DNA of 53,665 nt from Chloroflexota bacterium (GTDB taxonomy: Bacteria > Chloroflexota > Limnocylindria > Limnocylindrales > CSP1-4): assembly GCA_021802825.1 (NCBI GenBank), contig JAJZRG010000020.1, forward strand, positions 1 to 53,665, written 5' to 3'. Shown here piece after piece: positions 40,580 through 49,306 of the stretch (positions within the stretch are counted from its first letter, which is position 1; every line of letters begins with the position of its first letter). Below the pieces are notes generated by a model. The model worked only from the letters and a program-made list of their open reading frames with translations, was not told where the DNA came from and made no database searches. A program made the position numbers and the translations under genes.

Positions 40580-43248
40580 TGGGCGGCCCGCTGCCCCGGA
40601 CGGCGTGGCTCGCCGTCGGCGTGGCGGCGGGCGCTGCCGCTGATGCCATCGGGGCCGGGCCGCTCCCGACGCTGGTCGCCGGGCTGCTCGGGGTCGCGCT
40701 GGGCGCCCTGCCGTTCCCCGACCGGCTCCGGGTTGGGCAGGCCCCGATCACGGCCGCGGGCATCGGCGCGGTGCTGCTGGCCCTTCGCCTGTTGGTCGGG
40801 CCCCAGGCGAGCGCCGCCCCCGCGCTCGACGCCGCGGGGAGCCCGCCGTGGACGGCCGAGGTGGTCTCGGTCGGGTCGCCCAGGGACGGGAGCCAGCTGG
40901 TTCGCCTCGCGATCCGCGCCGGAGGCGGGCCGGTGGTGGTCGCGGCCACCCTGCCGGCGTTTCCGACGGTCGCCGCGGGGGCGCTGGTGGAGGTGCAGGG
41001 GCGGATTGAGCCGCCACCCGACGACGACCCGTACGGCGCGTACCTCCGGCGGACTGGCGCCTCGGGCAGCCTCCGCGCGACTGGCGTTCGCATCGTGGGC
41101 TCACCGCCGTGGCCGTCGGTCCAGGCTCTGCGCGACAGCGCCGGGGACGCGCTGCGGCTGGCGCTCCCGGAGCCGGAGGCGGGGCTGGCATCGGGAATCC
41201 TCATCGGCCTGCGTGAGCGCGTGGACCGCGGCCTCGCGGCCGACTTCGCGACTGCCGGGGTCAGCCACGTCGTGGCGATCTCGGGCTGGAACATCGCCAT
41301 CGTGGCCGCTCTCGCGGCAGCGATGCTCCGGGGGCGGTCACGACGCGTTGCGGGACTGGTGACCGGCGGCGTGATCGTGGCGTACGTCATCGCCGCGGGA
41401 GCATCGCCGTCGGTGGTGCGCGCGGCCGTCATGGCGGCCGTCGTGCTGCTCGCGCGAGGCTCGGGACGCTCGGTCCGGGCGCGCGCGGCCCTCTCGCTCG
41501 CGGCCGCCGGGCTGCTCCTCATCGACCCGGGCCTGGTGGCCGACGCCGGCTTCAGGCTGTCGGTGCTCGCCACCGCGGGTCTGCTGGCGTGGGCGACGCC
41601 GCTCGGCGCCTGGCTGGGCGGGCTGGGGGGCGGGCGGCTCCCCCGCTGGCTGGCGGAGGGCCTCGGGATCACACTGGCAGCCCAGGCCGCCACACTCCCC
41701 GACGTGCTCGCGACCTTCGGGCGGCTGTCGCTGGTCGCGCCCGCAGTGAACCTGGTCGTCGTCCCGATCGTGCCGGCGGCGATGGCGGGAGGGGCCCTGG
41801 CCCTCGTCGCCGGATGGCTGGTCCAGCTGGGGCTGCCCGGGCCCGTCGGCGTGCTGCTCGGGCTGCCGGGCTGGCTGCTCCTGCGCGCCATCGTGGCCGT
41901 GGTGCGGTTCTCGGCCGCGCTGCCCTTCGCCGCAGTCGCCCTGCCGCCCGATCTCACGGCACCCGCGGCCCTGGCGGCGCTGGCCATCGTGGCAGGGGTC
42001 CTCCTCGCGGCGCGCCGGCGACGGCGCGCCGGCGACCGCGCCCACCGCCGGCGGGCGCCGTCCCGAACGTCGACCCTCGGCACTGCCGCCAGGCGTCTGC
42101 GTCTTCGGCCGCCGACTGTCCTCGAGCGGGTCGCGCTCGCCGGTTCGGCGCTCGTCGTGGCGGTCACACTCCTGGCCGCTGCCGATGTGGTCGGGCGCGC
42201 GGACCGGGTCGTGGTGCTCGACGTCGGGCAGGGCGACGCGATCCTGGTCGAGAGCCGCGATGGGGCGCGCATGCTCGTTGACGGCGGGCCTGACCCGGAC
42301 CGCGTCCTCGCCGAGCTGGGGGCAGTGCTGCCACCCTGGGACCGACGGCTCGACATTATCGTGCTCACGCACCCGCACGAGGACCACGTCGCTGGGCTCG
42401 TCCGGGTGCTGGAGCGGTATCGCGTGGGCCGCGTGTTCGAGCCCGGCATGCGCGGATCCGGGCCGGGCTGGCTGGCGTGGGACCGGGCGCTCGCCAAGGG
42501 TCCCCCGCGCGGGACCTTGGCGGCCGGGGCTAAGCTCGGCCTGGGCGACATCTCGCTCGAGGTCCTCTGGCCGCTGCCGGGCACCGTGCCACTGGCGCCG
42601 GCCAATGCGGGCACCGGCATCAACAACACCTCGATCGTCCTGCTGGGCACGGCGTCGGGCCGCCACTTCCTGCTCCTGGCCGATGCGGAGCAGGGCGTGG
42701 ACCCTGAGCTGATCGCGGAAGGGCTCCCGCGACTCGACATCCTCAAGGTCGCGCACCATGGCAGCGCCACGGCAACGACGGCGACCCTGCTCGACGCCAC
42801 GCGCCCCACCTACGCCCTCGTCTCGGTCGGTGCGGGCAATGACTACGGTCACCCGGCGCCATCGACCCTGGCCCGGATCCGAGCCACAGGCGCAACACTC
42901 TTCCGCACTGACCGCGACGGACGGATCGAGGCCGTCCTGCGACCCGGCGGAGTCGAGATCCACGCGGTCGGCGCCCGCCGCACCGCCGCGGTCCCCGACA
43001 CCGGATACGATCGATCGCATGACCGTCCCGACGCGCCGCGAGGCCGCCCGCCTGCTGCTCTCGCTCGCTCCGCCCGCCTGGTTCCTCCAGCACGCGACGG
43101 CCGTCGCGGACGTAGCCGCGTGGCTGGCACGCCGGGCCGAGGCGCAGGGATCCGACGTGGACGTGGAGGCAATCGAGGCCGCGGCGCTGCTGCACGACGT
43201 GGACAAGCTGCCCTCGGTGACGCGGCCCGCCCACCTCCGCCATGGTGA
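40579..43248 (+). CDS. comEC: Competence channel protein ComEC/Rec2
   Basis: An 889-codon frame. It has an N-terminal DUF4131-like/OB region and a central multi-helix Competence domain (about 210-490, with ISGWNIAIVAALAAAMLRG). A C-terminal metallo-beta-lactamase-like domain follows (about 535-800, with LDVGQGDAILVES, LTHPHEDHVAGL and LKVAHHGSATAT). ComEC makes the channel for single-stranded DNA. The HD-domain gene starts at 43019, so the last 76 codons overlap it by 230 nt. Those residues are arginine/proline-rich shadow sequence, so the functional protein probably ends near residue 813 and has lost its normal stop. Confidence 0.9.
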   Translation: MGGPLPRTAWLAVGVAAGAAADAIGAGPLPTLVAGLLGVALGALPFPDRLRVGQAPITAAGIGAVLLALRLLVGPQASAAPALDAAGSPPWTAEVVSVGSPRDGSQLVRLAIRAGGGPVVVAATLPAFPTVAAGALVEVQGRIEPPPDDDPYGAYLRRTGASGSLRATGVRIVGSPPWPSVQALRDSAGDALRLALPEPEAGLASGILIGLRERVDRGLAADFATAGVSHVVAISGWNIAIVAALAAAMLRGRSRRVAGLVTGGVIVAYVIAAGASPSVVRAAVMAAVVLLARGSGRSVRARAALSLAAAGLLLIDPGLVADAGFRLSVLATAGLLAWATPLGAWLGGLGGGRLPRWLAEGLGITLAAQAATLPDVLATFGRLSLVAPAVNLVVVPIVPAAMAGGALALVAGWLVQLGLPGPVGVLLGLPGWLLLRAIVAVVRFSAALPFAAVALPPDLTAPAALAALAIVAGVLLAARRRRRAGDRAHRRRAPSRTSTLGTAARRLRLRPPTVLERVALAGSALVVAVTLLAAADVVGRADRVVVLDVGQGDAILVESRDGARMLVDGGPDPDRVLAELGAVLPPWDRRLDIIVLTHPHEDHVAGLVRVLERYRVGRVFEPGMRGSGPGWLAWDRALAKGPPRGTLAAGAKLGLGDISLEVLWPLPGTVPLAPANAGTGINNTSIVLLGTASGRHFLLLADAEQGVDPELIAEGLPRLDILKVAHHGSATATTATLLDATRPTYALVSVGAGNDYGHPAPSTLARIRATGATLFRTDRDGRIEAVLRPGGVEIHAVGARRTAAVPDTGYDRSHDRPDAPRGRPPAALARSARLVPPARDGRRGRSRVAGTPGRGAGIRRGRGGNRGRGAAARRGQAALGDAARPPPPW

Positions 43249-43669
43249 GGGGTCGGCGACGTGGCTGGAGGCCCGCGGCTTCCCGGCCCTGGCCGCACTC
43301 GTGCGCGACCATCCCGTGACACGGCTCGCCGATGACGCCGATGCCGCCCGCCTTGCCGCGGCGCCACTCGAGGCGCGAATTGTCGCGTACTCCGACAAGC
43401 GGGCCGGGCTGCGCCTCGAGTCGATGGACGAGCGGTTCGCGTCTTGGCGGCGACGGTATCCGCGCGGACCGGAGCAGATCAACGCCACGCCGGGCGCGGC
43501 CATCGGCAAGCGCGGGTGGAGCGCCGAGATCGGCGACGTGGTGGACGCGCGCGCGCGCCAGCTCGAGGCCGAGGTGTGTGCCGCGGCAGGCGCGGCCCCG
43601 GACGAGGTGCGTCGGCTCCGCTGGTCGCGACGCGCGCTGGCTGCGGCCGCCGTGGACCAGCTCCAATGA
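43019..43669 (+). CDS. HD-domain hydrolase
   Basis: A 216-residue protein with the HD phosphohydrolase pattern: H in FLQHATAVADVAAWL, HD in LLHDVDKLP, then LVRDHPVTRL and IVAYSDKRAG with the distal Asp. It would cleave phosphoester bonds of nucleotides. It lies between comEC and holA, near nadD and rsfS; in Bacillus the nadD-rsfS pair brackets the HD protein YqeK (an Ap4A hydrolase), so a similar role is possible. Its stop overlaps the holA ATG (ATGA). Confidence 0.87.
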   Translation: MTVPTRREAARLLLSLAPPAWFLQHATAVADVAAWLARRAEAQGSDVDVEAIEAAALLHDVDKLPSVTRPAHLRHGEGSATWLEARGFPALAALVRDHPVTRLADDADAARLAAAPLEARIVAYSDKRAGLRLESMDERFASWRRRYPRGPEQINATPGAAIGKRGWSAEIGDVVDARARQLEAEVCAAAGAAPDEVRRLRWSRRALAAAAVDQLQ

Positions 43670-44745
43670 GCGCCGCGGACCGCCCGCAGGTCGTCTACCT
43701 GTGGGGCGACGACGAGTGGGCGATGGAGCGCATCGTCGGGACGATGGCGGACGAGCTGGGACGCGATACTGGCGTCCCGCCGGAGCGCTGGCGGGTGACG
43801 GGTCAGGAGTCCAGCCCCGACGCCATCGCGGAGCGAGTCTCGGTCGCCCCGATGTTCGGCGGCGGCACGGTGGCGATGGTGACCAACCCGACACAGCTCG
43901 TCCGCTCCAGGGTCCTGCGCGAGGCGCTGGACCGGGCCATCGCGAACGTGGCCCCCGGCAACGCGCTCGTCTTCCTGGAGTTCGACACGACCGGCGGACG
44001 GAAGCGCCCGAAATCGCTGACGGACCTCGAAGCGGCCGTGATCAGGGCGGGCGGCACCGCCCGGCCGTGTCGGGCGCCGGGCATGGGCGAGATGCCCTCG
44101 TGGATCGGCGGCCGGGCGAAGGAGCTGGGTGTCGACCTGGGCCCGGACGCGGCCAAGGAGATCGCCCGCCGGGTCGGCGCCTTCGCGACCGAGGGCGACG
44201 TTGACCGCCGCCAGATGGGCGCCATGGCCGTCGGCGAGCTCCAGAAGCTCGCGCTCTACCGCGGCGCCGAGCCGATCACCGTGGAGGACGTGCGCGCCCT
44301 CGTCCCAGAGGTGGTCCCCGACTCGCTGTGGGCCCTGTCTGACGCCGTGGCCCTCCGCCGCGCCGAGCGTGCCGGCCCAGCGCTCGACCGCGCGCTGGAG
44401 AGCCAGCCCGAGCAGGTCCTGCTCGTCCTCCTCCACCGCCGGCTGCGGGAGCTGCTGATCGCGGCGGACGGCCGTGCGTCGGGGGCGAAGCCCGCCGAGC
44501 TGGTCAAGCTGATGGGCGGCAGCCCCTACATCGTCCAGCGGCGGGCGGAGCAGGCGGCGGCCTGGACGGTTCCGGAGCTCCAGGCCGCGCTCGAGGGGCT
44601 GCTCGAGCTCGACCGGATGGCCAAGCACGCGGACGTCGAGGGCAGCACCGACGGGCAGCGCCGGATGGCATGGGTGGTGTGGGTTGCCGAGCGGGTGGCG
44701 CCACGGGCGCGGGGAGGACCGGCGCCCGCGCGCCACGGGGCGTAG
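43666..44745 (+). CDS. holA: DNA polymerase III subunit delta
   Basis: A 359-residue clamp-loader subunit. N-terminal VVYLWGDDEWAMERIVGTM matches the family start. GGGTVAMVTNP, ALVFLEF, the middle lid (VEDVRALVP) and the C-terminal helical collar with ELQAALEGLLELDRMAK are as expected. It opens the beta clamp during loading. ATG 43666 overlaps the HD gene stop. The gene converges on a zinc-ribbon gene. Confidence 0.88.
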   Translation: MSAADRPQVVYLWGDDEWAMERIVGTMADELGRDTGVPPERWRVTGQESSPDAIAERVSVAPMFGGGTVAMVTNPTQLVRSRVLREALDRAIANVAPGNALVFLEFDTTGGRKRPKSLTDLEAAVIRAGGTARPCRAPGMGEMPSWIGGRAKELGVDLGPDAAKEIARRVGAFATEGDVDRRQMGAMAVGELQKLALYRGAEPITVEDVRALVPEVVPDSLWALSDAVALRRAERAGPALDRALESQPEQVLLVLLHRRLRELLIAADGRASGAKPAELVKLMGGSPYIVQRRAEQAAAWTVPELQAALEGLLELDRMAKHADVEGSTDGQRRMAWVVWVAERVAPRARGGPAPARHGA

Positions 44746-44786
44746 GCGGAGCCGTCGCGGCGGATCGCTCGGGGCCGAGCCGCGGA

Positions 44787-45041
44787 TCAGTCGGCGGACG
44801 ACCAGGCCTGCTCCTGGAGCACGACGTCGCTCTCGATCGCAAACACGCACCGACCCTCGCCCAGATCGAGCAGCTCGATCAGCTCGGGATCGATGTACAG
44901 CTGGTGGCAGTCCTCGCACAGCCCCCCGGGGATGCCGAAGCACAGCCGCTCGTTCCGGTCGGGCAGCCGGAACGTCGTGTCGAATCGGGTGATGATGAGG
45001 CGGCGACTGCAGCTGGGGCAGCGATCTCGCAGGCCCGACAT
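44787..45041 (-). CDS. Small zinc-ribbon protein
   Basis: An 84-residue protein with two Cys pairs, CPSC near residue 8 and CEDC near residue 43, forming a likely zinc ribbon. An acidic C-terminal half with IDPELIELLDLG follows. ATG 45041 has GGAGAAG upstream. Family not recognised beyond resemblance to YgiT-type zinc fingers, and no HTH is attached. Confidence 0.7.
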   Translation of the reverse strand: MSGLRDRCPSCSRRLIITRFDTTFRLPDRNERLCFGIPGGLCEDCHQLYIDPELIELLDLGEGRCVFAIESDVVLQEQAWSSAD

Positions 45042-45128
45042 CGGGGCTTCTCCGGTGGCGGCAGCCACGCTGGCTGTCGACCTGCGACGGATGCTATGCA
45101 CCCTCAGCTCAACTGCACATGACCCAGC

Positions 45129-45171
45129 GGTACCGGCCCCAACGGTACCCCCGAAGCGGGGATCCCCCGCT
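45129..45171 (-). terminator. Two tandem hairpins at rsfS 3' end
   Basis: AGCGGGG/CCCCGCT (45155-45171) overlaps the rsfS stop codon. GGTACCG/CGGTACC (45129-45149) follows on the minus strand. Both stems are perfect at 7 bp. No U-run follows. They probably close the obgE-nadD-rsfS transcript. Confidence 0.5.
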
Positions 45172-45589
45172 ACTGGACGCGAACCACCACCCTCGCCGCG
45201 GACCAGTACTTCTCGAGCCCGTAGTAGTCGCGCTCGGGCGGCGTGAAGACGTGGACGATCACCGAGCCGAAGTCGACGAGCACCCAGTGCGAGGCCGGCG
45301 TCCCCTCCCGCCCGATGGGCCGCACGCCCTCCTCGCGCAGCCCCTCGACGATCCCGTCGGCGATCGCGTCGATCTGGCGCTCGGAACCTCCGGAGCAGAT
45401 GACGAACGCGTCCGCCAGCGTGGTCAGCTCAGCCAGGTCCAGCAGCACGATGTCGGCCGCCTTCTTGTCCTCGGCAAGCTCGACGATCCGGCGGGCAAGG
45501 TCGAGCGGCTCGCGGTCGGACGCGGGCGCCGCGCCGTCGCGATGCGGGAGGCCGTCCGGGCGGGGGGCGGCCGCGGTGGGCTCGGTCAC
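45170..45589 (-). CDS. rsfS: Ribosome silencing factor RsfS
   Basis: A 139-residue RsfS/Iojap protein with an N-terminal disordered extension of about 30 residues. Core motifs are ELAEDKKAADIVLLDL, ADAFVICSGGSERQIDAIAD and SHWVLVDFGSVIVHVFTPPERDYYGLEKYW. It binds uL14 and prevents subunit joining under starvation. GTG 45589 has GGAGGA 11 nt upstream. It follows nadD by 25 nt, the classical order. Confidence 0.94.
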   Translation of the reverse strand: MTEPTAAAPRPDGLPHRDGAAPASDREPLDLARRIVELAEDKKAADIVLLDLAELTTLADAFVICSGGSERQIDAIADGIVEGLREEGVRPIGREGTPASHWVLVDFGSVIVHVFTPPERDYYGLEKYWSAARVVVRVQ

Positions 45590-45614
45590 GATAGTCGGGG
45601 TCCTCCAGGTGGGC

Positions 45615-46262
45615 TCAGGCGTAGAGGCTGTGCTGGGCGATGTAGGCGGCGACGGCATCGGGGACGAGGTATCGCACCGAACGCCCGGCGGCCGCCCTGC
45701 GTCGCACCACGCTACCTGAGATGGGCAAGAGGGGCCCCGCGAGGAACCGCACCCGAGCAGAGGCACCCGGGAAGCGGGCCTCGACCCATTCCGGGCCGAG
45801 CCGGTCGAACCCGCTGCGCGGCACGACCGCGACCCGCGCGAGGCCCAGGATCCGGACGGGCTCGCGCCACGTGGGCAGGCCGGCGAGCGCCTCCGACGAG
45901 AGGATGAGCCACGGGTCCGCGAGCCCCGCGGCACGCAGCGCCTCGAGCGTGTCCACCGTGTAGGAGGTGCCGCCCCGGGTCACCTCGAGATCGCTCGCCT
46001 CGAAGGCCGGGTTGCCCTCGACTGCCAGCCGGACCATCGCCAGCCGGTGCTCGGGCGAGGCCACCGGGCGTCCCGGCTTGTGCGGCGGCCCCGATGCGGG
46101 CATGAACACCACGCGCTCGAGGCCGAGCGCCTCGCGCGCCTCCTCGGCAATCGCGAGGTGGCCGTTGTGGATCGGGTCGAACGTGCCACCGATGATCCCC
46201 ACGGACCCGGCCTGAACGGACGCCGGCGGCTCGACGGGCTCGCCCAGCGGGGCGTCGATCAC
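45615..46262 (-). CDS. nadD: Nicotinate-nucleotide adenylyltransferase
   Basis: A 215-residue NadD. The N-terminal GIIGGTFDPIHNGHLAIAEE contains the HxGH nucleotidyl-transfer motif, FMPASGPPHKP binds substrate and PISGSVVRRR is the ISSTxxR-like motif. It adenylates nicotinate mononucleotide in NAD synthesis. It starts by GTGA overlap with the obgE stop, so it is coupled to obgE. Confidence 0.95.
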   Translation of the reverse strand: MIDAPLGEPVEPPASVQAGSVGIIGGTFDPIHNGHLAIAEEAREALGLERVVFMPASGPPHKPGRPVASPEHRLAMVRLAVEGNPAFEASDLEVTRGGTSYTVDTLEALRAAGLADPWLILSSEALAGLPTWREPVRILGLARVAVVPRSGFDRLGPEWVEARFPGASARVRFLAGPLLPISGSVVRRRAAAGRSVRYLVPDAVAAYIAQHSLYA

Positions 46263-47548
46263 ACGCCCTCCTCGGACGGCTCCCAGGCGAGCACCACCTC
46301 CCCGATCCGGACGTCATCGCCCGGCCGCACACCCGCCTTCCGGAGCGCGCCGTCGATGCCCAGGCGGAGCAGCTCGCGCTGGAACCGCTCTGCGGATTCC
46401 TCGTTGTCGAAGTTGGTCTGCACGGCCAGCCGCTCGATCCGCTTGCCGCGCACCACGAAGCCCTCCTCGTCGCGCTCGATCGTGAAGCCGTCGCCAGCCG
46501 CCTCGAGGCGATGCACGACAACCCCGGCCGGCTCCGGCGCCTCCGCCATCGCCTCCGCGTCGGGCAGCATCGCGCCGACGGCCGCCCGCAGGGTGTCGAG
46601 CCCCTCGCCCGTGTCCGCGGAGATCGCCACCACGTCCCGGCCGGCCGCCCGCTGCCTCGCCGCGAACTCGGGCCAGGTCAGCTGCGCCGCGGGCAGGTCG
46701 AGCTTGTTGAACACGACGAGCATCGGCTTGGCGAGGAGTGCGGGGTCGTGCGCCTCGAGCTCGTCGCGGATCGTGTCGTGGTCCCACTGCGGATCCTTCG
46801 CCGCGCCGTCCACCACGTGGAGCAGCACGCGCGTCCGCTCCACGTGTCGCAGGAACGCATGGCCGAGGCCGGCCCCCGACGAGGCGCCCTCGATCAGCCC
46901 GGGGACGTCCGCGATCGTCGGCCGCCGCCCGTCGTCCTCTCCCATGTCGAGGACGCCCAGGTTGGGCTCGAGCGTCGTGAACGGGTACGGGGCGATCTTC
47001 GGTCGGGCAGCTGTCAGCGCGGCGAGCAGCGTGGACTTCCCGGCGTTGGGCAGCCCGACCAGGCCCACATCGGCGATCAGCCGCAGCTCGAGGCGCACCG
47101 TCCGCTCCTCGCCCGGCTCGCCGCGCTGCGCATGCCGTGGAGCCTGGTGCGTGGAGGTGGCGAAGTGCACGTTGCCCAGCCCGCCACGCCCGCCGCGCGC
47201 GATCAGCGCCTCCTGGCCCACCGCAACCAGGTCCGCGATCAGCGCGCCGGAAGCCTCGTCGATGACCGCCGTGCCGGGCGGGACCGGCAGGAACAGGTCG
47301 TCGCCCGCCTTGCCGTGGCGCTTCTGGCGCTCGCCCGAGCCACCGGGCGTGGCCGAGAAGTTGTGCCTGTAGCGGAAGTCGCGCAGGGTCGTCTGTCCGG
47401 CGTCCACGCGCAGGTACACGGACCCGCCACGGCCGCCGTCCCCGCCGTCGGGCCCACCGCGGGGCACGTGCGCCTCGTGACGCATGGTGGCCGCCCCGTC
47501 GCCGCCCGCCCCGGCGCGCACGGAGATGCGGACCTCATCAAGGAACAT
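46259..47548 (-). CDS. obgE: GTPase ObgE
   Basis: A 429-residue Obg GTPase. The glycine-rich Obg fold (1-157, RGGPDGGDGGRGGSVYL) is followed by a G domain with GLPNAGKSTLL (G1), TTLEPNLGVL (G2), DVPGLIEGAS (G3), NKLD (G4) and SADTGEG (G5). A C-terminal OCT domain (about 350-425) ends it. It acts in late 50S ribosome assembly. ATG 47548 (MFLDEV) is the usual family start; ATG 47557 is also possible. No strong ribosome-binding site is seen. Confidence 0.96.
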   Translation of the reverse strand: MFLDEVRISVRAGAGGDGAATMRHEAHVPRGGPDGGDGGRGGSVYLRVDAGQTTLRDFRYRHNFSATPGGSGERQKRHGKAGDDLFLPVPPGTAVIDEASGALIADLVAVGQEALIARGGRGGLGNVHFATSTHQAPRHAQRGEPGEERTVRLELRLIADVGLVGLPNAGKSTLLAALTAARPKIAPYPFTTLEPNLGVLDMGEDDGRRPTIADVPGLIEGASSGAGLGHAFLRHVERTRVLLHVVDGAAKDPQWDHDTIRDELEAHDPALLAKPMLVVFNKLDLPAAQLTWPEFAARQRAAGRDVVAISADTGEGLDTLRAAVGAMLPDAEAMAEAPEPAGVVVHRLEAAGDGFTIERDEEGFVVRGKRIERLAVQTNFDNEESAERFQRELLRLGIDGALRKAGVRPGDDVRIGEVVLAWEPSEEGV

Positions 47549-47587
47549 GCTGGGCATTCTCGCACGGGTTCTGCGCTCAAACGCTGA

Positions 47588-47610
47588 CGCCCCCGGGCGA
47601 ACCGGGGGCG
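47588..47610 (-). terminator. Hairpin between M23 peptidase gene and obgE
   Basis: Perfect 9-bp stem CGCCCCCGG/CCGGGGGCG with 5-nt loop, 22 nt after the peptidase stop. On the minus strand it is followed by TCAGCGTTTG, a weak U-rich tail. Confidence 0.65.
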
Positions 47611-47631
47611 CTGGGCTGAGGCGCGGATGGG

Positions 47632-48981
47632 CTAGAGGTAGTTGAGCGGGTTCATCCGCTGGCCGCCATTCCAGATCATCCCGAGCCACACCTCGAAGTG
47701 GAGATGCGGCCCGGTCGCGTCGCCGCTGGAGCCGATCCGGCCCACCTGCTGGCCCCGGCCGACAGAGTCGCCGGTGCCAACGGTGATGGCAGACATGTGG
47801 TTGTAGGTGGTGTACAGGTTCCCGCCGTGGGAGATCCAGACCTGCCAGCCGCCGCCGTTGCTCTTCCAGCCGGCGAAGATCACCTTGCCGGCTGCCGCCG
47901 CGACGACCGTGGAGCCGTACGCTGCGGCGATGTCGATCGCCCAGTGGCCGTAGTGGTAGTACTGGCTGATGTAGTTGCCGCCGCCGATGACCGGCCACGC
48001 CAGCCTGCCGCCCGTGTAGCGGCCACCGATCCCGGCCGCCGTTCCGCCGCTGCCTCGTGAGGTGCTGTGCGAGGACGACGTCTGCGACGCGGGCCGCGGC
48101 GTGGGCTTCGGGGTGGGGATCGGAGCGCCCAGCGCGCCCGGGATGATCAGGACCTGGCCCACGACGAGCGTGGGGTCCGTCAGTTGGTTGATGTCGATGA
48201 TGCTCTGACTGTCCACGCCGTACTTCGCGGCGATCGAGTCCAGCGTGTCCGCGACAGCGACAGTGATCACCACGCCGTTGGCCGGCGGGACCCGCAGCGC
48301 CTGACCGATGTGGAGGTCTGTCTTGGACTTCATGGTGGCTTTGTTGGCCCACCACAGCGTCATCGTGGACACCTTGAACGCCGAGGCGATCCCCGAGAGC
48401 GTGTCGCCCTTCTTGACCTTGTACACGCGGAGCAGCGAGGACCCGTCCTCGACCGTTGTGTCGGGCGCGTAGCCGGTGATCAGCGTGCCGTCCTGAGTGA
48501 CGCTGCCGGTGTCCGGCACGGTCTGGTCGGCCGACGGGAGGGTGGTGACGTCGGTCGGAACGCTCACTGGCGTGAAGCTGGCCTGTGCCTTCTGGGCGTC
48601 GACGTTGCCGAGGCCAAGGCCGTCCATGCTGTCAAGGAAGCGCACCCCGCCGTTGAGGGCCAGCCGGGGGCCGGTGCTGCTGCTCTGCGCGGCGCCGGCA
48701 GCGCCCGCGGGGGTGCTCGGCATGAGGGCGAGCATCGAGGCGATTGCGACCACCGCCGCGATGGCGACCGGCAGAGCGCGCTCAGCCGTGGAGAACGGGC
48801 GAACCACCGGCGCGAGCGTCCTGCTCAGCGTGCCGGCGGGAGCGGTGCGACGGCGGAGCCACGACCCGAGCGCCCCGAGGAAGGCGGCGGACCCGCGGCG
48901 AGCGCGGCTGGCGGGTGACACGCGGCAGGTGGGGCGCGGACGGTTGGGCCGACGACCGACGCCGTCGTTGGACTGCTGCAA
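47632..48981 (-). CDS. LysM/M23 peptidoglycan endopeptidase
   Basis: A 449-residue cell-wall enzyme. A long basic N-terminus is followed by a membrane-spanning signal anchor (about 70-92, ALPVAIAAVVAIASMLAL). Two LysM domains follow (about 190-237 with VKKGDTLSGIASAFKVS; about 240-287), then a Pro/Ser/Thr linker and an M23 domain (about 340-449). Zinc ligands in HWAID and HLHFE are present. TTG 48981 is preferred over GTG 49011 because AGGAGG lies 5 nt upstream. It probably cleaves peptide cross-links at the cell surface. A promoter and structured leader lie upstream. Confidence 0.9.
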   Translation of the reverse strand: MQQSNDGVGRRPNRPRPTCRVSPASRARRGSAAFLGALGSWLRRRTAPAGTLSRTLAPVVRPFSTAERALPVAIAAVVAIASMLALMPSTPAGAAGAAQSSSTGPRLALNGGVRFLDSMDGLGLGNVDAQKAQASFTPVSVPTDVTTLPSADQTVPDTGSVTQDGTLITGYAPDTTVEDGSSLLRVYKVKKGDTLSGIASAFKVSTMTLWWANKATMKSKTDLHIGQALRVPPANGVVITVAVADTLDSIAAKYGVDSQSIIDINQLTDPTLVVGQVLIIPGALGAPIPTPKPTPRPASQTSSSHSTSRGSGGTAAGIGGRYTGGRLAWPVIGGGNYISQYYHYGHWAIDIAAAYGSTVVAAAAGKVIFAGWKSNGGGWQVWISHGGNLYTTYNHMSAITVGTGDSVGRGQQVGRIGSSGDATGPHLHFEVWLGMIWNGGQRMNPLNYL

Positions 48982-49112
48982 TACGGCCTCCTGGGGGAAG
49001 GATCGAGCCACAGGGGGCGGTTCCCGGCCGCCTGCGCCGATCCCCTCTCGGGGTGCTGGTCGTGCGATGGAGTGGCCGGAAATCGCGTCCCTCGGCCAAC
49101 TCCGATTTCAGG
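48982..49112 (-). promoter_or_regulatory. Structured 5' leader of M23 peptidase gene
   Basis: About 125 nt. GAAATCG (49103-49109) can pair with CGATTTC (49079-49085). The overlapping segment 49093-49103 can pair with 49069-49078 (10 bp, one bulge). The two helices exclude each other. Two further hairpins (CCCC-GAGA-GGGG and GGCGG...CCGCC) precede the Shine-Dalgarno. It does not match the c-di-AMP riboswitch pattern as I remember it. The remaining bases to the rho stop (49307) show only small hairpins. Confidence 0.4.
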
Positions 49113-49142
49113 ACCCTAACAGACCCCGGACGCGTAGGTCAA
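49113..49142 (-). promoter_or_regulatory. Promoter of M23 peptidase gene
   Basis: Minus strand -35 TTGACC (49137-49142) and -10 TAGGGT (49113-49118), 18 bp apart. Confidence 0.6.
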
Positions 49143-49306
49143 ACGACGCATCGCCGATTGGGGGGATGGGCAGGGGCCGTTATGCCCGGTCCAAATGGCA
49201 TGAATCGGGAGATACCTACCCGAGATTGCGAATCCACAATGATTCCCTCGGCCCCGCGAGCATCACGCCGGCCGGGGTGTGGCGCGTCGCGGTCCGCCCC
49301 GGGGCC

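Noticed and set aside
41338..44943. 1201-codon minus-strand frame across comEC, HD and holA
   Set aside because: It is the antisense of three recognisable genes; its product is Arg/Gly/Pro-rich with no domain.
48982..49112. c-di-AMP (ydaO) riboswitch before the M23 gene
   Set aside because: The context fits, but the conserved core sequence I know for this class is not recognisable; kept only as an unassigned structured leader.
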